From positions 1 to 64,000 of the forward strand of contig NZ_JAKRFZ010000001.1 in the NCBI RefSeq assembly GCF_022347765.1: a stretch of 64,000 bases of DNA, in the 5' to 3' direction. The notes under the pieces are model-generated. The model had not been told where the DNA came from. It did not search any database and saw nothing but the letters and a program-made list of their open reading frames with translations. Made by a program: the position numbers and the translations under genes. The first letter of the stretch is position 1. Each line of letters begins with the position of its first letter. Shown piece after piece: positions 55,201 to 64,000 of this stretch. This stretch comes from Pseudoalteromonas sp. OOF1S-7. GTDB taxonomy: Bacteria; Pseudomonadota; Gammaproteobacteria; Enterobacterales; Alteromonadaceae.

Positions 55201-56379
55201 TTAAACTTCGACAGCTAATGCCACCGCTTCGCCACCACCGATACACAGTGAGGCAACCCCTTTTGATAAACCGCGATTGCGCAGCGCATGAATAAGCGTT
55301 ACCAAAATACGTGCACCGCTGGCTCCGATTGGATGACCCAATGCACAGGCGCCGCCGTTCACATTCACTTTGCTTTGATCCAGGCCCAGTTCGCTGATTG
55401 CCAGCATAGTCACCATGGCAAATGCTTCATTGATCTCCCACAGATCGACGTCGTCTTTAGACCAGCCAGTTTGCTCAAGCAGTTTATTCATTGCACCTAC
55501 TGGTGCGACTGTGAACTCGGCAGGTGCCTGAGAGTGGGTAGTATGGCCGGCTATTTTACACAGAGGTGTTAAACCGTGGCGCTTCGCTTCTGACTCACTC
55601 ATCAGAACCAGTGCCGCGGCACCGTCAGAGATTGAAGACGAGTTCGCCGCCGTGATGGTGCCATCTTTTTTGAATGCCGGGCGCAGTGATGGGATTTTGT
55701 CCGGGCGTGCATTGCCAGGCTGTTCATCAATCGCTACTTCTACATCGCCTTTACGGGTAGCAATAGTGTGCGCAGCTATTTCATTAGTGAAGCTGCCGTT
55801 TTCAATGGCGGCATTGGCTTTGCTCAGCGAGCTCAGCGCAAACTCATCCATGTTGTCACGGGTTATGCCGTACTCATCGGCCGTATCCTGAGCAAAACAG
55901 CCCATGGCTTTGTTATCGTAAGCATCTTCCAGGCCGTCTGCCATCATGTGATCTTTAATTTCACCATGACCCATGCGCATGCCGCCACGTGCCTTAGGAA
56001 TGAAGTAAGGGGCATTGGTCATGCTCTCCATACCACCGGCGATGGCATTTTTAATGCTGCCTGCTTTAATTAAGTCGTGGGCGAACATCGCCGCTTTAAG
56101 GCCAGAGCCGCAGACTTTATTGATGGTGGTTGCGCCTGTTGAGCGAGCCAGACCCGCATGCAACATCGCCTGACGTGCAGGTGCCTGGCCTAATCCAGCA
56201 GGCAATACACAGCCCATGATCACTTCATCAATGCTGGCATCTGACAAACCAGTCTCAGCCATCACCGCTTTAATTGCGGTTGCACCTAAATCAGTAGCAC
56301 TGGCGCCTGAAAGGCTACCCATGAATCCACCCATAGGGGTACGTTTTGCGGCGACAATGACAACAGCTTCGTTACTCAT
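55201..56379 (-). CDS. Acetyl-CoA C-acyltransferase (thiolase)
   Basis: This 392-residue thiolase has the acyl-accepting C90 in NKVCGSGLKA, His near 349 in GGACALGHPIGASGAR and the C-terminal C379 in LCIGGGEAVA. It is the first gene of the minus-strand branched-chain acyl-CoA operon. It may act on acetoacetyl-CoA from leucine or 2-methylacetoacetyl-CoA from isoleucine. An operator-like palindrome overlaps its promoter. Confidence 0.94.
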   Translation of the reverse strand: MSNEAVVIVAAKRTPMGGFMGSLSGASATDLGATAIKAVMAETGLSDASIDEVIMGCVLPAGLGQAPARQAMLHAGLARSTGATTINKVCGSGLKAAMFAHDLIKAGSIKNAIAGGMESMTNAPYFIPKARGGMRMGHGEIKDHMMADGLEDAYDNKAMGCFAQDTADEYGITRDNMDEFALSSLSKANAAIENGSFTNEIAAHTIATRKGDVEVAIDEQPGNARPDKIPSLRPAFKKDGTITAANSSSISDGAAALVLMSESEAKRHGLTPLCKIAGHTTHSQAPAEFTVAPVGAMNKLLEQTGWSKDDVDLWEINEAFAMVTMLAISELGLDQSKVNVNGGACALGHPIGASGARILVTLIHALRNRGLSKGVASLCIGGGEAVALAVEV

Positions 56380-56434
56380 TAAAAAAACTCCTGTTTACAA
56401 GCAAGTTGCTTGCTTTTAGTAATCTCTTACGTCG

Positions 56435-56470
56435 AGCATACCTAATATTTACGTTTACGCCAACGTAAAT
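56435..56470 (-). promoter_or_regulatory. Thiolase-operon promoter with LiuR-like palindrome
   Basis: On the minus strand TTGGCG (56458-56463), 17 bp and TATGCT (56435-56440) form a promoter. A perfect 9-bp inverted repeat ATTTACGTT/AACGTAAAT with a 6-bp spacer (56447-56470) overlaps the -35 and spacer. The core resembles the TTTACGT half-sites described for LiuR-type MerR regulators of branched-chain catabolism. Confidence 0.7.
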
Positions 56471-56713
56471 CTAAAATCAAGCAAATTGCGATCTCTGAAA
56501 GTGTAAAGTTAAGTTGCACATCGAGGTTGCCACTGGCGTGACTTCCGATGTGTCGTCCTCCTCGCCGTTTAGTCGCGGACAAAGCGACTATACTGCTGTG
56601 TGACGTACCATCTGGAGTGCCTCAGCGGATCATCTGTAAGCTAAACGAATACCTAAAGTAGACCAGTATGAGCGATTGCGATATGCGACCAATGGATGAA
56701 ACAAACGCCATAC

Positions 56714-56742
56714 TTTACCTTTACGTAAACTTCACTTATATT
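56714..56742 (+). promoter_or_regulatory. liuR-liuABCDE promoter with TTTACGTAAA operator
   Basis: TTTACC (56714-56719), 17 bp and TATATT (56737-56742) form a plus-strand promoter. The palindrome TTTACGTAAA (56720-56729) lies in the spacer, the usual operator position for MerR-family regulators. It shares its half-site with the operator at 56447-56470. Confidence 0.68.
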
Positions 56743-56775
56743 GGACAAATCAGTTTTGATGTAAGTGCGTAAACG

Positions 56776-57168
56776 ATGCAAGACAACAAAGAACCAACTT
56801 ATTCAATCAGCGAACTCGCCAAGGAGTTTGATATTACCACCCGAAGTATTCGGTTTTATGAAGATCAAGGATTACTTTCACCTGAACGCCATGGCCAGAC
56901 CCGCATTTATTCAAAGCGCGACAAAGTGCGCCTGAAACTCATTCTGCGTGGTAAGCGATTAGGCTTCACCCTGGCAGAAACAGGTCGATTGTTTGAGCTT
57001 TACGACGCCGACAAATCAAGCGCCAAACAACTTCATACTATGTTGCAATTGATCGACGAAAAAAAGGCCGATCTGAGCCAGCAAATGGACGACATTAAAG
57101 TCGTACTGATGGAACTGGTGACAGCGGAGCGCCGCTGTCTCGATACTTTAAAAAATTTAGATGAATAG
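56776..57168 (+). CDS. liuR: MerR-family regulator of branched-chain catabolism (LiuR)
   Basis: This 130-residue MerR-type protein has an N-terminal winged HTH (YSISELAKEFDITTRSIRFYEDQGLLSPER), a dimerising coiled coil to the C-terminus and few cysteines. It is adjacent to liuABCDE and divergent from the mms operon. With matching palindromes in both promoters, it is very probably the LiuR repressor of both. Its own promoter contains the operator, implying autoregulation. Confidence 0.9.
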   Translation: MQDNKEPTYSISELAKEFDITTRSIRFYEDQGLLSPERHGQTRIYSKRDKVRLKLILRGKRLGFTLAETGRLFELYDADKSSAKQLHTMLQLIDEKKADLSQQMDDIKVVLMELVTAERRCLDTLKNLDE

Positions 57169-57246
57169 TGATTGAGCAATGTAGCACTTAATGCCGTCCG
57201 CGGCGAGTGCTTGATCAAGAATAACTCTCACACAGGATAACTACAG

Positions 57247-58422
57247 ATGAGCACAGTATCACTTTATAAAGAACTTAACTTTGGCCTGGGCGAAACAGCG
57301 GACATGATCCGTGACCACGTCAACAGCTTCGCCAGCAGTGAAATCGCCCCACTGGCTGAAAAGACCGACGAAGAAAACGCCTTTCCCAATGAAATGTGGC
57401 CGAAACTTGGTGACATGGGCCTGCTGGGCATCACAGTACCGGAAGAGTTTGGTGGTGCAAACATGGGTTATCTGGAACACGTGATTGCAATAGAAGAGAT
57501 CAGCCGAGCCAGTGCATCAATCGGACTCAGTTATGGTGCGCATTCAAATTTGTGTGTCAACCAGATCAATCGCAACGGTAACCAGGCACAAAAAGAAAAG
57601 TATCTGCCTAAGCTTGTTTCCGGTGAACACATAGGTGCGCTGGCTATGAGTGAGCCCAATTCGGGCTCGGATGTGGTTTCCATGAAACTCAAAGCCGAGA
57701 AAAAAGGCGATAAATTTATTCTTAACGGCAATAAAATGTGGATCACCAATGGTCCGGATGCCGATGTCTTCGTGATCTATGCAAAAACCGATGTAGAAGC
57801 TGGCTCGCGTGGTATAACCGCTTTTATTGTAGAACGAAACTTCCCGGGTTTCTCAACCGCACAGAAACTCGACAAACTGGGCATGCGTGGCTCAAACACC
57901 TGTGAGTTGGTATTTGAAGACTGTGAAGTACCAGAGGAAAACATCCTCGGTAACTATAATGAAGGCGTTAAGGTCCTGATGAGTGGTCTGGACTATGAGC
58001 GCGTGGTTCTGGCCGGTGGCCCGCTTGGGATCATGCAGGCCTGTATGGATGTGGTTGTACCTTATATTCACGAACGTAAACAGTTTAATCAGTCTATTGG
58101 TGAGTTCCAGCTTATACAGGGCAAAATTGCCGATATGTATACGCAAATGAATGCAGCACGCTCTTATGTATACACAGTGGCTAAAGCCTGCGACCGTGGC
58201 GAAACCACCCGTAAAGATGCCGCCGGCGCAATTCTGTATGCCGCCGAGCTGGCCACCAAAATGGCGCTCGATGCGATTCAGTTACTCGGTGGTAACGGAT
58301 ACATCAATGAGTACCCAACCGGACGCCTGCTGCGTGATGCCAAACTCTATGAAATTGGCGCGGGCACCTCTGAGATCCGCCGTATGTTGATCGGTCGTGA
58401 GCTGTTCACCGAAAGCCGCTAA
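57247..58422 (+). CDS. liuA: Isovaleryl-CoA dehydrogenase
   Basis: This 391-residue acyl-CoA dehydrogenase carries the isovaleryl-type catalytic Glu E251 in [13 protein letters not shown]. The C-terminal position reads GAGTSEI rather than EGTNE. ACAD signatures [16 protein letters not shown] and [17 protein letters not shown] are present. It converts isovaleryl-CoA to 3-methylcrotonyl-CoA and heads the leucine operon, 78 bp after liuR. Confidence 0.96.
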   Translation: MSTVSLYKELNFGLGETADMIRDHVNSFASSEIAPLAEKTDEENAFPNEMWPKLGDMGLLGITVPEEFGGANMGYLEHVIAIEEISRASASIGLSYGAHSNLCVNQINRNGNQAQKEKYLPKLVSGEHIGALAMSEPNSGSDVVSMKLKAEKKGDKFILNGNKMWITNGPDADVFVIYAKTDVEAGSRGITAFIVERNFPGFSTAQKLDKLGMRGSNTCELVFEDCEVPEENILGNYNEGVKVLMSGLDYERVVLAGGPLGIMQACMDVVVPYIHERKQFNQSIGEFQLIQGKIADMYTQMNAARSYVYTVAKACDRGETTRKDAAGAILYAAELATKMALDAIQLLGGNGYINEYPTGRLLRDAKLYEIGAGTSEIRRMLIGRELFTESR

Positions 58423-58431
58423 GGAGGCAGC

Positions 58432-60039
58432 ATGACAGTACTAAACTCGAATGTTAATAGTCATGACCCGCAGTTTAAGGCAAACCAGGACGCCATGGCG
58501 TCTCTGGTTGCCGACCTGAATGATAAGGTCGCCACATTATCTGTGGGCGGCGGTGAGGCCCTGATAGCCCGCCACCAGAGCCGCGGCAAGTTATTTGTCC
58601 GAGACCGCATTGAGCATCTGCTCGACGAAGGCTCTCCTTTTTTAGAGATCTCTCAGTTCGCCGCCTTCGGCGTGTATGAACAAGACATTCCCTGCGCCGG
58701 AGTGGTGGCGGGGATTGGCCGGGTGAAAGGGATTGAATGCATGATTGTGGCAAACGACGCTACGGTTAAAGGGGGTACCTATTTCCCACTGACGGTGAAA
58801 AAGCATCTGCGCGCACAAGAGATCGCTGAACGTTGTCACCTGCCCTGTATTTACTTAGTTGACTCAGGCGGCGCGAACCTGCCGGAGCAGGATGAAGTAT
58901 TTCCGGATAAACTGCACTTTGGCCGTATTTTCTATAATCAGGCGCGCATGTCTGCCAAAGGCATCCCGCAAATTGCCGTGGTGATGGGCCTGTGTACTGC
59001 CGGTGGTGCATATGTCCCCGCGATGGCCGATGAAAGTATCATAGTGAAAGAGCAAGGGACGATTTTCCTCGCCGGCCCACCGCTGGTGAAAGCGGCAACC
59101 GGTGAGGAAGTAAGCGCCGAAGATCTCGGTGGTGCCGATGTGCACTGTAAAGTATCCGGTGTTGCGGACCATTATGCTGAAAACGATGAGCACGCGCTGT
59201 CTATCGCCCGCCAGTGTGTTTCCCGCCTCAACCATCAACGTCCTGTTCGCCCAGTTCTGAAAGACTTTAAAGCCCCACGATACGATATTCGTGAGATCTA
59301 CGGCATCGTCGGAACGGACCTCAAAAAGCCATTTGACGTACGCGAAGTCATCGCCCGTATCGTGGACGACTCACAGTTCGACGAATTTAAACGCTACTTT
59401 GGTGAAACCCTGGTTACCGGCTTTGCCGAAATTTATGGCCACCCGGTCGGGATCGTCGCCAACAACGGGATTTTATTCTCTGAGTCTGCGCAAAAAGGCG
59501 CGCACTTTATCCAGCTGTGTGCCCAGCGCAACATTCCGCTGCTGTTTTTACAGAACATCACTGGCTTTATGGTAGGTCAAAAGTACGAAGCAGAAGGCAT
59601 TGCCAAACACGGCGCTAAAATGGTTACCGCGGTGTCTTGTGCAGACGTGCCGAAATTTACCGTGCTGATCGGTGGCTCTTATGGTGCCGGTAACTACGGC
59701 ATGTGCGGTCGCGCTTATGAACCCACTATGATGTGGATGTGGCCCAATGCCCGTATTTCTGTCATGGGTGGCGAGCAGGCTGCCGGTGTACTGACACAGG
59801 TTCGTCAGGACGGTCTGGCACGTAAAGGCCAGTCAATGAGCGATGAAGAAGTGGCTGAGTTTAAAAAGCCTATTGTCGAGCAATACGAAAAGCAAGGCCA
59901 CCCCTACTACGCCAGTGCGCGCTTGTGGGACGATGGCATTATCGATCCTGCCGATACACGCACAGTTCTTGGTCTGGCGCTTGAAGCGGCTGCCAATGCA
60001 CCTGAGCAGAATTCAAAATTCGGCATCTTCCGGATGTAA
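58432..60039 (+). CDS. liuB: 3-methylcrotonyl-CoA carboxylase, carboxyltransferase (beta) subunit
   Basis: This 535-residue carboxyltransferase has the acyl-CoA and biotin pockets in [17 protein letters not shown] and [16 protein letters not shown]. It works with LiuD to carboxylate 3-methylcrotonyl-CoA. It begins 9 bp after liuA with GGAGG upstream. Confidence 0.96.
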   Translation: MTVLNSNVNSHDPQFKANQDAMASLVADLNDKVATLSVGGGEALIARHQSRGKLFVRDRIEHLLDEGSPFLEISQFAAFGVYEQDIPCAGVVAGIGRVKGIECMIVANDATVKGGTYFPLTVKKHLRAQEIAERCHLPCIYLVDSGGANLPEQDEVFPDKLHFGRIFYNQARMSAKGIPQIAVVMGLCTAGGAYVPAMADESIIVKEQGTIFLAGPPLVKAATGEEVSAEDLGGADVHCKVSGVADHYAENDEHALSIARQCVSRLNHQRPVRPVLKDFKAPRYDIREIYGIVGTDLKKPFDVREVIARIVDDSQFDEFKRYFGETLVTGFAEIYGHPVGIVANNGILFSESAQKGAHFIQLCAQRNIPLLFLQNITGFMVGQKYEAEGIAKHGAKMVTAVSCADVPKFTVLIGGSYGAGNYGMCGRAYEPTMMWMWPNARISVMGGEQAAGVLTQVRQDGLARKGQSMSDEEVAEFKKPIVEQYEKQGHPYYASARLWDDGIIDPADTRTVLGLALEAAANAPEQNSKFGIFRM

Positions 60040-60048
60040 GGAGGCCCT

Positions 60049-60831
60049 ATGTCAGTAACCTTAAATATTACCAAAAGTAAGGTGGCCGTGCTGGAACTCA
60101 GCCGCCCGGAAAAACACAATGCCTTCAATGCCGAGGTCATTGCCGAACTAATCAAAAGCATTGAATACGCTAACGAGCTGGATATTCGCGCTCTGATCCT
60201 GAAAACCAATGGCAAGCACTTCTCTGCTGGTGCCGACCTGGCGTGGATGAAATCCATGGCTGGCAATAACTATGACGAGAACGTCGCTGACTCTATGGAG
60301 CTGGCCAAACTGATGAAAGTGCTGGCAAACAGCCCGCACCCGACGGTCTGTCTGGTTCAGGGCGCAGCATTTGGTGGTGCACTGGGCCTCATCGCTTGCT
60401 GTGACATCGCCGTTGCGACCCCGGATGCCAAATTCTGTCTGAGCGAAGTCAAGCTGGGGCTTATCCCTGCCGTGATCAGCCCCTATGTGATCCGCGCCAT
60501 TGGCGAGCGTCAGGCACGTCGCTATTTCCTCAGTGCTGAGATCTTTAATGCAGACAAAGCGCTGAACATGGGTCTTATCCACGAAATCGCCGAAGACCTG
60601 GCCAGTGCAGAATCTCACTTTATTGAGACGCTGCTGAACAATGGCCCGGTGGCGGTCAAAAGTGCCAAGGCACTGATAGACGAAGTGGCAGGCCATGCCA
60701 TTGACGACACACTGATTGCACACACCGCAAAACGGATCGCAGAGATCCGCGTTAGCGAAGAAGGACAGGAAGGCCTGAGCGCCTTTTTCGACAAACGTGC
60801 CCCCGGCTGGCAAAACGCAGCCAGCAAGTAA
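60049..60831 (+). CDS. liuC: Methylglutaconyl-CoA hydratase
   Basis: This 260-residue crotonase-family enzyme has GKHFSAGADLAWM, GAAFGGALGLIACCDI and catalytic Glu in LSEVKLGLIPAVISPYV. Its place between the two MCC subunit genes is the usual liuC position. It makes HMG-CoA from 3-methylglutaconyl-CoA. Confidence 0.94.
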   Translation: MSVTLNITKSKVAVLELSRPEKHNAFNAEVIAELIKSIEYANELDIRALILKTNGKHFSAGADLAWMKSMAGNNYDENVADSMELAKLMKVLANSPHPTVCLVQGAAFGGALGLIACCDIAVATPDAKFCLSEVKLGLIPAVISPYVIRAIGERQARRYFLSAEIFNADKALNMGLIHEIAEDLASAESHFIETLLNNGPVAVKSAKALIDEVAGHAIDDTLIAHTAKRIAEIRVSEEGQEGLSAFFDKRAPGWQNAASK

Positions 60832-60841
60832 GGAGTACACT

Positions 60842-62785
60842 ATGCTAAAGAAAATTCTGATTGCCAACCGTGGCGAAATCGCCTGCCGTGTCATGCGCAG
60901 CGCCAAGCGCCTGGGTCTGAGCACTGTGGCGGTTTACTCCGATGCTGACGCCAATGCCATGCACGTACAACAGGCAGACGAAGCCTATCACATTGGCCCG
61001 GCGCCAAGTAAAGACTCCTACCTGGTTGCAGAGCGCATTCTGGATGTTGCTAAGCGTGCCGGTGCGGATTGTATCCATCCGGGTTACGGATTCTTGTCTG
61101 AAAACGAAGCCTTTGCCCAGGCCTGTGAGCAGGCAGATATTGCCTTTATTGGTCCGCTGGCCAGTTCAATTGAAGCCATGGGCTCAAAAACCCGCGCCAA
61201 AGAGATCATGGCCGAGGCCAATGTGCCGCTAGTGCCCGGCTATTACGGCAAGCAACAGGATACTGAATTTCTGGCTCAGGAAGCCGAGAAAGTGGGCTTC
61301 CCGGTACTGATTAAAGCCGCTTACGGTGGTGGCGGTAAAGGCATGCGCGTAGTGCGCGAAGCCAGCGAGTTTATCAGCGCCCTTGAAGGCGCAAAGCGTG
61401 AGGCCGCAGCCAGTTTTGGTAATGACCTGGTGCTGCTGGAGCGTTTTGTCGATAAGCCGCGCCATGTTGAAGTACAAGTGTTTGCCGACAGCCATGGTAA
61501 TTGCGTGTATCTGGGCGACCGCGACTGCTCATTGCAGCGCCGCCATCAGAAAGTCATTGAAGAAGCCCCTGCCCCGGATCTTAGTGCAGAGTTACGCCGC
61601 GAAATGGGTGAAGCCGCCGTGCGCTGTGCTCAGGCAATCAACTACCGCGGTGCCGGTACCGTTGAGTTTTTGCTCTGTGGTGACGAGTTCTTCTTTATGG
61701 AAATGAACACGCGTTTGCAAGTAGAACATCCGGTGACGGAAATGGTCACCGATCAGGATCTGGTTGAGTGGCAAATTCGGGTCGCCAACAATGAAGTACT
61801 GCCACTAACCCAGGATGAGATCCGTCTCAGTGGCCACAGTTTCGAAGCGCGCATTTATGCCGAAGATCCGCAGGAAAACTTTATGCCCTGCTCTGGCGTA
61901 TTATCGCATCTGGGTTTCCCGGAGGCCAAAGATGGTGTGCGCATCGACACCGGTGTACAACAGGGTGATGAGATCAGCCCCTTTTATGATCCAATGATCG
62001 CTAAGCTGATTGTGCACGGCCGCGACCGTCGTACTGCACTATTAAAATTACGCAGCGCGCTGGCAGAGGTACATCTGGCTGGTCTGAAAAGCAATATTGC
62101 CTTCTTACACCACCTGGCGGGCCATCCTGCATTTAGTACCACAGCACCTGATACCCACTTTATTGATACCCAAACTGAAACGCTGACGGCATCGCAGGCG
62201 CCCAGTGACTTATTGGTTTGTCTGGCCAGTGCGGCCTATCTGGCGCATCAGCAGGCAGAGAAAGTTACCTCGCCGTGGCAGCTGTCGGGCTTTAAGCTCA
62301 ATCAGCCGCGTCGTCAGGTATTACCATTTGCTGACCACCTGGTGGTTGCCGAAGCCTGTGGAAGCCAGTGGCAGGTATTTTACCAGGATCTCGATCATAC
62401 TATGGACGTGCGCCTTGACGGCCACAACCTGGTCACTAACCTGGATGGCAAGCGTTTGCTGGCGGATGTGGTGATCACCGAAGCGCAGATCACCGTCATG
62501 TTTGGCCCGTATCAGTTTGATGTGGCGCTTAAATCAAAACACTACGTCAGTGAGCATGAACATCAGGAAGCACCGCTGGCTGCGCCACTTAACGGCACGG
62601 TCGTAAAGCACCTGCAAAGTGTTGGCGCTCAGGTGAGCAAAGGCGACCCTGTGGTGGTTATTGAAGCGATGAAAATGGAATACACCCTGAACGCGCCGTT
62701 TGATGGCACGCTCACCAGCTATTGTTTCGACGAGGGCGAGCTGGTCAGCCACGGCGCGATGCTTGCGATTGTTGAGGAGGCCTGA
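60842..62785 (+). CDS. liuD: 3-methylcrotonyl-CoA carboxylase, biotin-containing (alpha) subunit
   Basis: This 647-residue protein has a biotin carboxylase domain (MLKKILIANRGEIACRVMR, ATP-grasp GGGGKGMR, EMNTRLQVEHPVTE), a linker and a C-terminal biotinyl domain with K611 in VIEAMKMEYT. I chose the ATG at 60842, 10 bp past liuC with AAGGAG upstream, not the longer frame that overlaps liuC. Confidence 0.96.
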   Translation: MLKKILIANRGEIACRVMRSAKRLGLSTVAVYSDADANAMHVQQADEAYHIGPAPSKDSYLVAERILDVAKRAGADCIHPGYGFLSENEAFAQACEQADIAFIGPLASSIEAMGSKTRAKEIMAEANVPLVPGYYGKQQDTEFLAQEAEKVGFPVLIKAAYGGGGKGMRVVREASEFISALEGAKREAAASFGNDLVLLERFVDKPRHVEVQVFADSHGNCVYLGDRDCSLQRRHQKVIEEAPAPDLSAELRREMGEAAVRCAQAINYRGAGTVEFLLCGDEFFFMEMNTRLQVEHPVTEMVTDQDLVEWQIRVANNEVLPLTQDEIRLSGHSFEARIYAEDPQENFMPCSGVLSHLGFPEAKDGVRIDTGVQQGDEISPFYDPMIAKLIVHGRDRRTALLKLRSALAEVHLAGLKSNIAFLHHLAGHPAFSTTAPDTHFIDTQTETLTASQAPSDLLVCLASAAYLAHQQAEKVTSPWQLSGFKLNQPRRQVLPFADHLVVAEACGSQWQVFYQDLDHTMDVRLDGHNLVTNLDGKRLLADVVITEAQITVMFGPYQFDVALKSKHYVSEHEHQEAPLAAPLNGTVVKHLQSVGAQVSKGDPVVVIEAMKMEYTLNAPFDGTLTSYCFDEGELVSHGAMLAIVEEA

Positions 62786-62786
62786 A

Positions 62787-63695
62787 ATGGCGAACTATCC
62801 AGCCCAAGTCAAAATAGTTGAAGTTGGTGCGCGTGATGGCCTGCAAAACGAATCCAGTGTATCGACCGGGGCAAAAATCGCGCTGGTCAATGCACTGGCC
62901 GAGGCCGGTCTGAAACACATTGAGGCCGGTGCATTTGTGTCGCCCAAGTGGGTGCCGCAAATGGCCGACTCCAGTGATGTGATCCAAGGCTTTGTACGCC
63001 GTGAGGGTGTTGAGATCAGCGCCCTTACGCCAAATCTCAAAGGCGCCGAACTGGCGCTTGCCAATGAGGTCGATGAGTTTGCCATTTTCACCGCAGCCAG
63101 CGAAGCCTTTACGCAAAAGAACATCAACTGCTCTATTGAAGAGAGTATTGAACGCTTCCGCCCGGTGGTCGAGCTTGCACAAAAAAACAACATCAAAGTC
63201 AGAGGCTACGTAAGCTGTGTGGTTGGCTGCCCGTATCAGGGAGAGGTCGAACCAGAGCAGGTACTGGCGGTGTGTAAACAATTATTGGCATTAGGCTGCT
63301 ACGAGATCAGCCTGGGCGACACCATAGGTGTGGGCACAGCCAATCAGGTTCGGCAGCTGCTCACGTTATTACTGTCACACATCCCGGCTGAGCGCCTTGC
63401 CGTGCACTTTCATGATACCTATGGCCAGGCATTGGCAAACATACATACCGCACTGGAAATGGGCATTAGTACCATAGATTCAGCCGTTGCCGGACTGGGT
63501 GGCTGTCCCTATGCTAAGGGCGCGTCAGGAAATGTTGCCACTGAGGATGTTGTTTACTTGCTGCAAGGACTTGGCATTGACAGTGGAATTGATTTAGAAA
63601 GGCTTGCAAAAGCAGGCTGGCAGATTTGCGAGGCGCTTGAAAAAGCACCCCTAAGCAAGGTGTCACTGGCGCTGAAAAACAGCTGTCAGTCATAA
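62787..63695 (+). CDS. liuE: Hydroxymethylglutaryl-CoA lyase
   Basis: This 302-residue TIM-barrel lyase splits HMG-CoA to acetoacetate and acetyl-CoA. Metal-site residues are in VGARDGLQNE and HFHDTYGQAL, and the loop Cys is in GLGGCPYAKGASGN. I chose the ATG at 62787, one base after the liuD stop; the longer frame overlaps liuD out of family. Confidence 0.96.
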   Translation: MANYPAQVKIVEVGARDGLQNESSVSTGAKIALVNALAEAGLKHIEAGAFVSPKWVPQMADSSDVIQGFVRREGVEISALTPNLKGAELALANEVDEFAIFTAASEAFTQKNINCSIEESIERFRPVVELAQKNNIKVRGYVSCVVGCPYQGEVEPEQVLAVCKQLLALGCYEISLGDTIGVGTANQVRQLLTLLLSHIPAERLAVHFHDTYGQALANIHTALEMGISTIDSAVAGLGGCPYAKGASGNVATEDVVYLLQGLGIDSGIDLERLAKAGWQICEALEKAPLSKVSLALKNSCQS

Positions 63696-63729
63696 CAACC
63701 GAAAACAACGAACAACTAGGAGTGGGCTA

Positions 63730-64000
63730 ATGGCCGGTTTCGATAAAGTAGTTTCAAGCTATGAAGCAGCAATGGAGGGCCTCAAAGACGGCGATACCAT
63801 TATTGCCGGTGGCTTTGGATTATGTGGTATTCCAGAAGGGTTAATTGCAGAAATCAAGCGCAAACAAACCAAAGAGCTGACCGTGGTCTCTAACAACTGT
63901 GGGGTTGATGACTTTGGTTTGGGTATTTTGCTTCATGACCGTCAAATCAAGAAAATTATTGCTTCCTACGTGGGTGAAAACGCCCTGTTTGAGCAACAAC
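63730..64000 (+). CDS. 3-oxoacid CoA-transferase subunit A (partial, runs off window)
   Basis: The visible 90 codons read MAGFDKVVSSYEAAMEGLKDG and GGFGLCGIPEGLIAEIK, typical of subunit A of succinyl-CoA:3-oxoacid CoA-transferase. It would activate the acetoacetate made by LiuE. AGGAG precedes the ATG, 34 bp after liuE. The C-terminal part and subunit B lie beyond the window. Confidence 0.92.
   Translation, partial: MAGFDKVVSSYEAAMEGLKDGDTIIAGGFGLCGIPEGLIAEIKRKQTKELTVVSNNCGVDDFGLGILLHDRQIKKIIASYVGENALFEQQ

Noticed and set aside
60148..60924. 258-codon minus-strand ORF opposite liuC
   Set aside because: It lies antisense to a clear crotonase gene in a coherent operon and shows no family features.

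Overview
The window looks like a chromosomal segment of a marine gammaproteobacterium of the Alteromonadales, most likely Pseudoalteromonas. Supporting this are a DUF3083 gene beside glnS, the sdhCDAB-sucAB-sucCD cluster divergent from gltA, the liu (leucine) and mms (valine) catabolic operons flanking a MerR-type regulator, and the style of the insertion-sequence remnants. These identifications come from recognising protein families by eye; no database search was run.

Layout. Positions 1-461 hold the first codons of an IS110-type transposase and a 96-bp tandem duplication. Positions 462-7422 are one minus-strand efflux operon: MipA/OmpV outer-membrane protein, periplasmic adaptor, RND pump, response regulator, histidine kinase. 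Positions 7.7-17.4 kb are accessory and AT-rich: a small secreted protein, a broken Y1-type transposase, an IS10-like remnant, and then a sedentary chromosomal integron. The integron has at least six complete attC sites plus one truncated site, all read on the minus strand. Its cassettes encode a VOC protein, small membrane and soluble proteins, a proline-iminopeptidase-like hydrolase, a beta-lactamase-fold hydrolase, a divergent HTH/unknown pair and a DUF1203 protein. The array starts at an attI region beside a divergent, LexA-box-controlled intI. That intI is cut off after about 73 codons by ten tandem copies of an 84-bp, palindrome-bearing repeat.

Positions 17.5-26.3 kb hold an orphan Ser/Thr kinase, glnS, DUF3083, a small secreted protein, an IS4 remnant and a large lipoprotein. 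Positions 26.5-38.1 kb are the TCA-cycle block. Positions 38.2-40.6 kb are csdA-csdE-tcdA (sulfur mobilisation and tRNA ct6A). Positions 40.65-47.8 kb carry a pseudouridine synthase, kdsB, a Trm112-like protein, lpxK, msbA, comEC and a DUF2062 gene, i.e. lipid A/Kdo supply and export plus DNA uptake. MarC follows.

Positions 48.7-56.4 kb (minus) form a valine/branched-chain acyl-CoA operon: thiolase, mmsA, acyl-CoA dehydrogenase, two crotonase-family enzymes, mmsB, SDR. Positions 56.8-64 kb (plus) are liuR-liuABCDE and the start of a 3-oxoacid CoA-transferase, i.e. leucine to acetoacetate. Palindromes with the core TTTACGT lie in both divergent promoters, so one MerR-type regulator probably controls both directions.

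The most notable structure is the integron. Its integrase is truncated at a tandem-repeat boundary, its SOS promoter is intact, and its oldest end has been broken by transposons.
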